This document shows positions 6,924 to 13,155 of a stretch of 17,144 nucleotides of DNA, in pieces. The notes below the pieces were generated by a model, which saw only the letters and a program-made list of their open reading frames with translations, was not told the origin of the DNA and did not search any database. Every line of letters starts with the position of its first letter. Within the stretch, counting starts at the first letter, position 1. Source of the DNA: Myxococcales bacterium UBA5297 (GTDB lineage Bacteria; Myxococcota; Myxococcia; Myxococcales; UBA5297); assembly GCA_002408385.1 (NCBI GenBank), contig DHSB01000113.1, forward strand, positions 1-17,144, read 5' to 3'. The translations under genes were made by a program, and so were the position numbers.

Positions 6924-7322
6924 CTAGACGTCGCAGAAGCCAAGGCTCACCAGCAGGCAGCTACCGTCGGCGATGACGTTGATACCGGCCTGCTCGGCGC
7001 GAGCGACGGCCTTGGGGCTCTGGGCCCCGGGCTGCATCCAGATGTGCTGAATGCCTTTGGCTATCGCCTCCTCCACGACCTGCTCGGTGACGGCCGGAGG
7101 CGTGATGATCGAGAGCGCCTTCACGTGGTCGGGAAGACTCGCGACCGAAGGGACGGCGACCTGCCCTTCGACAATCGCTTGCTTCGGGTTTACCGGAATC
7201 GCCTCCCGGCCATTCTGCAGGAAGCAGCGCAGAACCCTGTTGCCGTACTTCTCGCGGTTGGTCGAGGCGCCGACGACGCCAAAAGCGGCCGACTGCAGGA
7301 AGCGCTCGATCTTGGTCGCCAC
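6924..7322 (-). CDS. CoA-binding protein (YccU/CoA_binding_2 family)
   Basis: A 132-residue single-domain Rossmann-fold protein of the family that includes YccU and resembles the N-terminal CoA-binding domain of succinyl-CoA synthetase alpha. Visible features are the nucleotide loop FGVVGASTNREKYGNRVL (14-31), the strand AIPVNPK (41-47), SLPDHVKALSIITPP (62-76) and WMQPGAQSPKAV (95-106). The end DGSCLLVSLG stands in place of the usual DxCxMVEH, so the last motif is degenerate. The start is GTG at 7322 with GGGGGGAGGAG six bases upstream. The length is typical of the family. The protein is soluble, and its physiological role is undefined across bacteria. The receiver gene at 7634 lies 311 bases upstream on the same strand, too far to assume one transcript. 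Confidence 0.88.
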   Translation of the reverse strand: MATKIERFLQSAAFGVVGASTNREKYGNRVLRCFLQNGREAIPVNPKQAIVEGQVAVPSVASLPDHVKALSIITPPAVTEQVVEEAIAKGIQHIWMQPGAQSPKAVARAEQAGINVIADGSCLLVSLGFCDV

Positions 7323-7633
7323 AGAAGACTCCTCCCCCCATCGAAGGGCAAACCGCGGGAAACGCGGGCCATTCTAGCGTGTCGCCCGAGCGAGCGGACC
7401 GCGGACGGCGGGGGGGGCGAAGCGACAAGCGCGCCCGAGAAAGCGCCGAAAGCTCGCCGTCGTGACGCGAGAGCTCGACCGAGGGTGCCGCAAGCGCCCG
7501 CGGGCTCGCCACGATGACCCGAGGTAGCTCTTGAAGCCTAGAAGCACGAAAGCCGTGGCAGTCGAGTCGGGTGTCTCCGGGCGACAACAGGCCCCTTGAC
7601 AGCCAGGGCCCCTTGCTCTCGACCGTCGCCTCG
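7323..7633. other. Non-coding gap between CoA-binding and receiver genes
   Basis: Apart from the possible -10 element I see no gene here. It contains a run of eight G (7410-7417), a direct repeat of GGCCCCTTG near 7589 and 7609, and a 19-base stretch (7520-7538) identical to part of the secreted-protein gene (11467-11485). Open frames across it are arginine-rich and look like composition artefacts. Confidence 0.5.
7371..7376 (-). promoter_or_regulatory. Possible -10 element for the CoA-binding gene
   Basis: TAGAAT on the minus strand matches the -10 consensus at five of six bases and lies about 49 bases before the GTG at 7322. No convincing -35 hexamer is present 16-19 bases upstream. Confidence 0.22.
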
Positions 7634-8056
7634 CTACCTCTCGTTCTTCTTGCAGTACCGGCTGACGATGGCGAGCAGGGCCTCGATTTCTATCGGCTTG
7701 CGAAGGTAACCGCTGGCGCCAAGAGAGGTCGCCTTCTGCTGCAGGTTTCCGTCGGCCGAGACCACCACCACTGGGATGTCCTTGATTTCGGAGATCTGGC
7801 GCTGCTCGGCGACGAACTGCCAGCCACTCATCACCGGCATCATCAGGTCGAGCAGAATCAGACGCGGGCCGAGGCGGTCGCCGACCTCGCCTCCCTCGCG
7901 GCGTTTGAGGTCGATGAGGCGGTTGAACAGGTCGAGCGCCTCGCGCCCGTTGGCGGCGCCCGCGACCTGATAACCCTCGTCCTGGAGGACTTCGGTGAGT
8001 ACTTCGCGAATGTCGTAATCGTCTTCGACGATAAGGACATCGCACTGCGGACCCAT
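7634..8056 (-). CDS. Stand-alone receiver-domain response regulator
   Basis: A 140-residue protein that is almost entirely one CheY-like receiver domain. Acidic pocket Glu11-Asp12-Asp13 (VLIVEDDYD), phospho-acceptor Asp70 (LILLDLMMPVMSGW), switch residue Ser100 (VVVVSADG) and Lys120 (YLRKPIE) are all present. A charged insert of about 15 residues (KRREGGEVGDRLG) precedes the Asp strand, a variation common in Myxococcus-like receivers. There is no output domain, so it should act by phosphotransfer or protein contact. The start at 8056 (MGPQCDVLIV) is favoured by GGGGAG eight bases upstream over an in-frame upstream codon at 8128. It has no adjacent kinase; the orphan kinases at 2080-3324 and 5377-6732 are possible partners by inference only. 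Confidence 0.92.
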   Translation of the reverse strand: MGPQCDVLIVEDDYDIREVLTEVLQDEGYQVAGAANGREALDLFNRLIDLKRREGGEVGDRLGPRLILLDLMMPVMSGWQFVAEQRQISEIKDIPVVVVSADGNLQQKATSLGASGYLRKPIEIEALLAIVSRYCKKNER

Positions 8057-8736
8057 ATGCTCGGCTCCCCGGCTGCTGCACGAAGTGAAGGCCCCGCGCA
8101 AGACTGGCCGCCCTGGAGTATTGTGCATGCTCCCTTTGACAAACGCTCGACACCAGTCAGGCGAAGCACAACGTCTGCCAAGTGGCGTTCACCGCGGCCC
8201 AACGGCGGCTTTGGCCGGAAAAGCCCCGCGGTGACCGCGGGTCAGCCGCCCAGCGACGGTGTAAAAGTGACCCGGTGCGAACGGTCGGTTGAAGGCGCAC
8301 CTCCGACCCGACCGCGCGCTGGTGCGCCTCCTCGAGCCGACAGCCTTGGCTCGGTACATCTTCGCCCTTGTCTTCCGAACAACCGACAACGCAAACATCT
8401 TCTGGGTAAAAAAAGACCCGAAGCCTACTCGACGATTCAACCGATGCAAAGCCTTCGACTCTCGACCGCCCAAGCTCGTCGCGAGCCGTACCGGATACCT
8501 CAACCGCTCGAGCGATGCGCGCGGAAGCCGGGGTGGGCGTTCTCCGACGGAGGAGTCGCGAATCCCTCTCGACCTCTCGTTCGACTCCGCTCGCCCCCGA
8601 AAGCCCTGCGTTGAGCGTCAGGCCGAGCCCGCGAGGTCGAAGTCGAAGCGCCCTCGACCACGCTCGGGCCCACCGGTATCGCTCGAAGGAAACCCTTCGG
8701 CGCCCTCTCAGCCCCTGGGCCAGCAGTCCTTACAGC
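8057..8736. other. 680-base non-coding region with multiple hairpins
   Basis: No convincing gene on either strand; open frames are arginine/proline-rich and match no family. Perfect inverted repeats occur at 8225-8231/8235-8241 (CCCGCGG, 3-base loop), 8294-8301/8321-8328 (GGCGCACC/GGTGCGCC) and 8333-8338/8348-8353 (CGAGCC/GGCTCG). A relatively AT-rich patch follows at about 8354-8460, with seven A at 8408-8414. The right part (8550-8650) carries degraded copies of the window's dispersed repeats. It is the 5' side of the receiver gene and the 3' side of pssA. Confidence 0.5.
8613..8645 (+). repeat. 44-nt repeat M2, degenerate copy
   Basis: GAGCGTCAGGCCGAGCC followed by a GCGAGG block and AAGTCG aligns with the M2 copy at 16666-16709 in the same orientation, with a few substitutions and small gaps. 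Just to its left, GAGCGGAGTCGAA on the minus strand (around 8568-8590) resembles the beginning of M1. Confidence 0.45.
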
Positions 8737-9570
8737 TCAGAGGTACTCTTCGCCCTCGTCGTCCTCGTCATCGAGGCTGACCGCGGCCGCGGCCCCGTCC
8801 TCCACAACCGGCACGGCGAGCGGCTCCGGGGCCCGTCGGGTAAGACCGACCGCGCTCTCGGCGAGCCCGAAGAGCAGATAGGCCGAGAAGTAGGCGACGA
8901 GCACGAAGGCGGGCGGCACCTGGGTGGCCAACACCACCCCGGCGAGCACGACCAGGAAGAAGACGGTCGCCGATCTCCTCGAGAGCCGCACGTCCTTGAA
9001 GGTGCGATACCGCACGTTCGAGACCATCAACAGGGCGAGAAAGGCGACCAGGACCGCGACGAGGATAAGCCCAGGGCTGCCCGGCTCGATGGGGTCGAGC
9101 GCGGCGTGGTAGTGGGCGATGACCATTGCCACGATCATCCCCGCGGCGAGCGGGATGGGCAGTCCGGTGAAGAACTTCGACGAGCCCGGAACCCGGCGGT
9201 GCGCCATGACGTTGAACCGGGCCAGCCGCAGGGCCCCGCAGGTCGCGAAGGCGAAGGCGAGCACGGTTCCGAAAAACCCCAAGCCGTGCAGAGCCCACTT
9301 GTAGGCCAAGAGCGCGGGCGCCAGCCCGAAGCTCATCACGTCGGCCAGCGAGTCGAGCTCGACCCCAAAATCGCTCTGGGTCTTCGTCAGGCGCGCCACC
9401 CGCCCGTCGAAGCCGTCGAAGAACATCGCGAAGAAGATGGCGACCGCCGCGGTGTAGAGATCCTTCGGCGAGGCCGTCCCGGCGCTCAGCGTGATCGAAT
9501 AGAACCCGCAGAAGATGGAAGAAACCGTGAACAGGTTCGGCAACACGAACATCACCTTGCGCCAATCCAT
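8737..9570 (-). CDS. pssA: CDP-diacylglycerol-serine O-phosphatidyltransferase
   Basis: A 277-residue integral membrane enzyme that makes phosphatidylserine from CDP-diacylglycerol and serine, the first step to phosphatidylethanolamine. The full CDP-alcohol phosphotransferase signature is present at residues 52-77, in the pattern DxxDGxxARx8GxxxDxxxD (Asp52, Asp55, Gly56, Arg60, Gly69, Asp73, Asp77). The N-terminus (VMFVLPNLFTVSSIFCGFYSI), ALRLARFN and KFFTGLPIPLAAG are typical of Bacillus-type PssA rather than other alcohol transferases. Several hydrophobic helices follow, then a longer-than-usual acidic tail (DDEDDEGEEYL). The start at 9570 has GGAGAG upstream. No psd decarboxylase gene is adjacent, although it often is. 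It shares strand and theme with the VTT-PAP2 gene upstream but has its own likely promoter. Confidence 0.95.
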   Translation of the reverse strand: MDWRKVMFVLPNLFTVSSIFCGFYSITLSAGTASPKDLYTAAVAIFFAMFFDGFDGRVARLTKTQSDFGVELDSLADVMSFGLAPALLAYKWALHGLGFFGTVLAFAFATCGALRLARFNVMAHRRVPGSSKFFTGLPIPLAAGMIVAMVIAHYHAALDPIEPGSPGLILVAVLVAFLALLMVSNVRYRTFKDVRLSRRSATVFFLVVLAGVVLATQVPPAFVLVAYFSAYLLFGLAESAVGLTRRAPEPLAVPVVEDGAAAAVSLDDEDDEGEEYL

Positions 9571-9605
9571 CCGCCGCTCTCCATTCGCTCGACAGCCTTC
9601 GGGTG

Positions 9606-9636
9606 AGACTAGCAAACCCGGTGTCCGAATGGGCAA
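9606..9636 (-). promoter_or_regulatory. Putative pssA promoter
   Basis: On the minus strand TTGCCC (9631-9636) is followed after 19 bases by TAGTCT (9606-9611), which is preceded by TGC, an extended -10 motif. Initiation would leave a leader of about 29 bases. This suggests that pssA is transcribed independently of the gene ending at 9852. The rest of the 281-base gap shows no other clear feature. Confidence 0.4.
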
Positions 9637-9851
9637 ACCGCCGGGCGCGACGCCTCGTTCCTTCAATAGGCGGCCACACCCTTCGCGCCCGCTGCCGGTG
9701 AGCGCTTGGGCGTCCACTGCCGGCCGCTCTTCCTGGCAAGCCCGCGCGCTCCTGGCACCGCCGCCGCTCTGCTCGCTCACGCTCTTGGCCGAGCGCGGCC
9801 CCCCGGAGGCGGTTGGCCGCGGTCGCGCCTCGGGGAGCGATTCGGGGCCGA

Positions 9852-11141
9852 TCAACCCCCTGGGCCTCTGCGCCTCGAGCCTGCGTTCGCCGCGGCAAGG
9901 ACCAGGAGCCAAAAGGCGCCGAGCAGATAGCCGCCCACCACGTCGGAGAGCCAGTGTGCTCCGAGATAGATGCGCGAGAAGCCGACGCCGAGGATGAGCA
10001 GCGCGGCCACCGCCCAGAGCGCCCCGCGCGCCCAGCGACCCCGGCCGCGGGCAAAGAGGCGGGCGAGCAGCGAGAAGCCCACCAGCGACCCGGCCGCATG
10101 ACCAGACGGAAAGGCGTATCCCAGGCCCAGAGTGAGCGCCCCCTCGGGTCGCATCCGGGCGGCAGACAGCTTGGCGAGGCTGGAGAGCGCGACGATGCCC
10201 ACGAGCGCGATGACCAGACGCAGGCCGACTCGCGGGTCGTGATGGCGCTTTGCGAACCAGAGCCCGACGCCGGCCGCCATCGCCCCGAGCGCCACGCCCG
10301 AGCCGAGCCAGGTGACCGCCGTCATCAGGGCGACGGCCGCGGGCCTGCGCAGCTCGGCCACCCGGGACTGGACGAGCGGATCGAAGGCGGCGATCCCGGT
10401 CCCAGAGAGCGCGTCGGCGGCCACCCCGGCGAAGGCCGCCGCGCACAGCAGCGCCGCAAGGGCGAGCAGCCCCCTTTGCGAGCGCCGCCCTCCGAGAGCC
10501 CGGCCGCTGGCGGCGCTCGCCTCCTCTCGACCCCAGCCGGTGCGCCGCCCTCGAGAGAAGCGCCACGCGGCGAGCACGGCGAGCGCCAGGGCCAGTCCGA
10601 CAGCGAGCGCCCAGCCGAAGGCCGCGTGGGCCTGCTCCCACCTCGCGCCCGCCAGATAGCCGATAAGCGTCCAGCCGCCCGCCCAGACCAGCGCGCCGCC
10701 CGCATTGCAGAGCGTAAAGGCCCCGAGCGACATGCCCGCCATCCCCGACAGACCGGGGACGAGCGGGCGCAACGGCGCTGCGAAACGACCGAGGAACACC
10801 GCGCCCTTCCCGTGGCGCTGCAGAAAGGCCTCAGCCCGCTCGAGTCGCGCCGGGGGCACCCAGCGGCCGAGCATCGCGAGCATCGCCCGGCCGTACCGCT
10901 TGCCGACCAGGTAGCCGACGCTGTCGCCCACGATGGCCCCGGCGACCGCGGCCACGAAGGCCGCCGAAAGCGGCACCTGTCCCTGGCCTGCGAGCACTCC
11001 GCCCAGCAGGATCGCCAGCTCGCCGGGCACCGCGATACCCGCGAAGACCGCGGCCTGCAGCGCCGGCAAGAGGAAGACGAGCAGCAGCGCCACCCAGCCG
11101 TGCAGCGAGAGGAGCTGATCCGAAGTGGCGCTCGCCAACAC
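9852..11141 (-). CDS. VTT (DedA/SNARE-associated) and PAP2 phosphatase fusion
   Basis: A 429-residue membrane protein with two domains. Residues about 10-190 are a VTT/DedA domain: FAGIAVPGELAILLGG, IVGDSVGYLVGKRYG and the family signature GRFAAPLRPLVPG (118-130), followed by NAGGALVWAGGW. DedA proteins are implicated in phospholipid scrambling and membrane homeostasis. Residues about 225-420 are a PAP2 phosphatase with all three catalytic motifs: KLSAARMRP (324-332, KxxxxxxRP), PSGH (345-348) and SRIYLGAHWLSD (389-400, SRx5HxxxD). Likely substrates are undecaprenyl pyrophosphate or lipid phosphates. The start is GTG at 11141 with purine-rich AGAGGG about seven bases upstream; the open frame extends much further but in arginine-rich shadow sequence. 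The same fusion architecture is known elsewhere. It follows the secreted-protein gene by 83 bases and precedes pssA, consistent with envelope lipid work. Confidence 0.92.
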   Translation of the reverse strand: MLASATSDQLLSLHGWVALLLVFLLPALQAAVFAGIAVPGELAILLGGVLAGQGQVPLSAAFVAAVAGAIVGDSVGYLVGKRYGRAMLAMLGRWVPPARLERAEAFLQRHGKGAVFLGRFAAPLRPLVPGLSGMAGMSLGAFTLCNAGGALVWAGGWTLIGYLAGARWEQAHAAFGWALAVGLALALAVLAAWRFSRGRRTGWGREEASAASGRALGGRRSQRGLLALAALLCAAAFAGVAADALSGTGIAAFDPLVQSRVAELRRPAAVALMTAVTWLGSGVALGAMAAGVGLWFAKRHHDPRVGLRLVIALVGIVALSSLAKLSAARMRPEGALTLGLGYAFPSGHAAGSLVGFSLLARLFARGRGRWARGALWAVAALLILGVGFSRIYLGAHWLSDVVGGYLLGAFWLLVLAAANAGSRRRGPGG

Positions 11142-11224
11142 GGTGGGGCCCTCTTCTCCTTGGGCGAGATCGTCCGCCGGCTCGAACCCCTGGAGCGCCG
11201 CCTGCCAAAGCCCGCGCCGGGCGA

Positions 11225-11872
11225 CTACCAGGTTCCGATGCCCGCCTCGGCCGGCCGGACAAAGGCGCCCGTCAACCCGCTCTCCCTGCGCAGAGCGACG
11301 GCGAAGCCGCCCCAGATGACCGGGCCGATAGGCGTGCCGTCGGGACGGTACCAGCGCCCGTCGCGCACGACCGCGCCCGCGGGGGCGGCGACGATGCGGC
11401 TGAAGTGCGTCCAGCGCGCCTCTCCCTCGCCTCCGCTGATGTAGTTCGTCAGCTCGGCGCCCGAGGCGAGGTAGCTCTTGAAGCCCGGGTGCCGGTCGAG
11501 CTTGCTGTCGCCGTCGCAGTCGCAGTTGGACAGCCAGGCCTCGTCCCAGCTCATGCGCAGCTCGAGCTCGCGAAAGCCCCAGTACCACTTGCTCTCGGCC
11601 GACGGCGCGATGGCGAGATAGTCCTCGTCGTCGCCCAGGTAGGGCGGCAGCCCGTCTGCACCGAGGTAGGCGTTCGCGTAGGAGCCGATGAACAGGTGCT
11701 CGTCGAAGTCGTAGCCGTAGGGGTCGAAGCCTGTGAGCACCTTGGCGCCGGCCAGGTAGTGGCCCTCGGGGTAGGTGATGCTTCCCTCCGAGATTCCCCT
11801 GCAGACCCGTGCGTCGGCCCCCTGGGCAAGCGCCGCCACGAGCAGCGCCACCGCGCCCGTCAACCCCGTCAT
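11225..11872 (-). CDS. Secreted protein of unknown function with DxDGD motif
   Basis: A 215-residue exported protein. A signal peptide is clear (MTGLTGAVALLVAALAQGADA, cleavage near 22-23). The mature part is rich in Tyr, Trp, Gly and Asp: ITYPEGHYLAGAKVLTGFD, LFIGSYANAYLGADGLPPY, a Trp-rich strand, LSNCDCDGDSKLDRHPGF (114-131), THFSRIVAAPAGAV and GPVIWGGFAVAL. The DCDGDSKLD loop resembles calcium-binding DxDxDG loops of secreted proteins. I recall similar unnamed proteins from other bacteria, so it is a conserved hypothetical rather than an orphan, but I know no function. The start at 11872 has GGGGAGGGG immediately upstream; an in-frame codon at 11902 is less likely because it adds charged residues before the signal peptide. 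It lies just downstream of a possible terminator and upstream of the VTT-PAP2 gene. Confidence 0.85.
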   Translation of the reverse strand: MTGLTGAVALLVAALAQGADARVCRGISEGSITYPEGHYLAGAKVLTGFDPYGYDFDEHLFIGSYANAYLGADGLPPYLGDDEDYLAIAPSAESKWYWGFRELELRMSWDEAWLSNCDCDGDSKLDRHPGFKSYLASGAELTNYISGGEGEARWTHFSRIVAAPAGAVVRDGRWYRPDGTPIGPVIWGGFAVALRRESGLTGAFVRPAEAGIGTW

Positions 11873-11900
11873 TCGCCCCTCCCCGCCCTCCGGCTTACGC

Positions 11901-11932
11901 AAAAAAAGCTAAGCCTGCGCTGGGCCGAGCGC
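11901..11932 (-). terminator. Possible intrinsic terminator after the REC-DHp gene
   Basis: On the minus strand GCGCT/AGCGC (11928-11932/11917-11921) encloses a six-base loop and is followed nine bases later by seven T (11907-11901). The stem is short and the gap to the T run is long, so the case is moderate. It lies 47 bases past the stop of the gene at 11979 and about 30 before the next start. Confidence 0.33.
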
Positions 11933-11978
11933 CCGCCGGCTTGCCGGGCGCGACGGGCGAAGGCGCGACGGGCAAGAG

Positions 11979-12611
11979 CTACTTGGGGAGCTTCGGCGCC
12001 GCGCGCGTCAGCTCGCGGACCAGCTCGGCCGACTGGCCCCCGGCCTCGAGGATGCCGCGCACGTGGCGCGCGCGCCGCTCGTCGTCGCCAAGCCGCGAGA
12101 GGAGCACCTCGCCGTTGACCAGGATGACCGTCAGCAGGTTGTTGAACCCGTGGGCGACGCTGCCGGCCGTCTCGCTCAGCTCGCGCAGGCGCCGCTCGCT
12201 CTGCTCGAGCCGGAGACGGGCCTCGCGCTCCTCGCGCTTGAACCGAACCCGCTCGCTCGCCCGCGCGACCTTCTCGCTCAGCGCGTGGAAGTCGAGGATG
12301 GGCTTGCGCACGTAGTCGCAGGCGCCAAGCTGCAGTGCCTCGATGGCCGAGTCGAGCGACGGATAGCCGGTCATGAAGATGAGCTCGAGGTCGGGGTGCC
12401 GCTCCCGCAGAGCGCGCGCGAGCTGCATCCCGGTCTTGTCCGGGAGGTTCTTGTCGAGGATGGCCACCTCGAGCCCGCCGGGCTCTTCGGCCCGGGCCAG
12501 CGCCTGCATCGCGCTCGGCGCGCTCACCAGCTCACGGTCCTCGGCCGCAAGCAGCCCTTCGAGCACCGCGAGTATCACCGGTTCGTCGTCGACCAGGAGG
12601 ATCCTGGACAT
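11979..12611 (-). CDS. Receiver domain fused to a DHp (HisKA-like) domain without ATPase
   Basis: A 210-residue cytoplasmic signalling protein. Residues 1-118 are a complete receiver domain: ILLVDDEP (Asp8, Asp9), phospho-acceptor Asp53 (VAILDKNLPDKTGM), Thr81 (IFMTGYPS) and Lys103 (YVRKPI). A charged coiled coil (RFKREEREARLRLEQSERRLREL, 123-145) leads to a helix with His154 in SVAHGFNNLLTVI, the phospho-acceptor motif of FNN-type histidine kinases. The second helix ends at ELTRAAPKLPK and the gene stops with TAG. No N, G1 or G2 boxes follow in any frame, because only about 76 bases separate it from the next start region. It can therefore hold phosphate on Asp and perhaps His but cannot autophosphorylate. 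It is a phosphorelay intermediate, a dimerisation device or a cleanly truncated kinase. The start at 12611 has GGTGGGGAC upstream. Confidence 0.9.
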   Translation of the reverse strand: MSRILLVDDEPVILAVLEGLLAAEDRELVSAPSAMQALARAEEPGGLEVAILDKNLPDKTGMQLARALRERHPDLELIFMTGYPSLDSAIEALQLGACDYVRKPILDFHALSEKVARASERVRFKREEREARLRLEQSERRLRELSETAGSVAHGFNNLLTVILVNGEVLLSRLGDDERRARHVRGILEAGGQSAELVRELTRAAPKLPK

Positions 12612-12906
12612 GTCCCCACCATCCCCTCGCGGGCCTCGCGCCCGCCCCGTCCCCGCGCCCGGTTTGCCCCGTCCATTCTTGGCGACTCCCTTCCCATTCC
12701 GGGGGCTTGACCCCGGGAGCGCCGCCAACGTCGAGGGCAAAGTCAAGCCTTCGCGGCTTCGACCGCCATTGCCACGACGGGGGAAATCCGCGCGGGTTGG
12801 CCTGCGGCGCGGCCGGGCGGAATGCCGTCACGCCGCCCGCCTTGAGCTCTGCACCGGGGCCTCGCCCGGCCAGCCGATTGCCGCAAACCAGCGCGCGCGA
12901 GCTGTG

Positions 12907-12947
12907 AAAGTCCCCTCTCCCGGGCTCGCGCCGGAAGAGGGGGATTT
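12907..12947. other. Long imperfect hairpin
   Basis: CCCCTCT (12912-12918) pairs with AGAGGGG (12936-12942). Inside, CCGG pairs with CCGG around a seven-base loop, and outside AAA pairs with TTT after one mismatch and a wobble, about 15 pairs in all. It is in the gap after the 3' end of the HD gene (minus strand), so it might end that transcript, although no long T run follows on that strand. Confidence 0.5.
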
Positions 12948-12978
12948 AAGGGGTGCAACCGGTCGAAGGGTTCCGACT

Positions 12979-13022
12979 CGACTTGCGGCCTCGCGAGCTC
13001 GGCCTACGCTCGGGCTGACCGG
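12979..13022 (-). repeat. 44-nt repeat M2, inverted copy
   Basis: These 44 bases are the reverse complement of 16666-16709 with only two mismatches (AG against GA in the middle). The core reads CGGCCTACGCTCGGGCTGAC. The match is far beyond chance for a window of this size and is not part of any gene. Confidence 0.8.
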
Positions 13023-13101
13023 GAGCGGGCGCGCATCGACAGCCCTGCCAATCGAAGGTCACAGCCGGGCGAGGGCCCGGTGTGCAGCTCGGGGGTGAGC
13101 G

Positions 13102-13137
13102 GGACGGAGTCGAAGAAGGTCTTCTCGACGCCTCTTC
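13102..13137 (+). repeat. 36-nt dispersed repeat M1, copy 2
   Basis: Same orientation and length as the copies at 240-275 and 16731-16766, beginning GGACGGAGTCGAAGAAGG. It ends 18 bases from the stop of the HD-domain gene, as copy 1 sits against the nagB end, so both lie at the 3' ends of minus-strand genes. Confidence 0.78.
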
Positions 13138-13155
13138 AGGGCGACCGGCAACCGC

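Larger units (their letters stand above)
12612..13155. other. 544-base non-coding region with repeats
   Basis: No gene is supported. It contains CCGGGG/CCCCGG flanking CTTGA near 12700, the large hairpin at 12907-12947, the inverted M2 copy at 12979-13022 and the M1 copy at 13102-13137. Open frames here read proline/arginine-rich and include the same false peptide (ARPTLGLTG) that M2 encodes at the right end of the window, which marks them as repeat translations. Confidence 0.55.

Noticed and set aside
8402..8420. Terminator at the A7/T7 run
   Set aside because: On the minus strand the seven T are not preceded by a convincing GC-rich stem; GGGT/ACCC flank the run itself.
8189..8503. 104-codon minus-strand frame in the long gap
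   Set aside because: It spans perfect hairpins, has no ribosome site and no family resemblance, so I keep the region as non-coding.
9571..10641. Minus-strand upstream extension of the pssA frame
   Set aside because: It overlaps the VTT-PAP2 gene in another frame with low-complexity sequence. pssA homology starts at 9570.
11142..11588. Upstream extension of the VTT-PAP2 frame
   Set aside because: It overlaps the secreted-protein gene and reads as Arg-rich noise, while GTG at 11141 has a purine-rich site.
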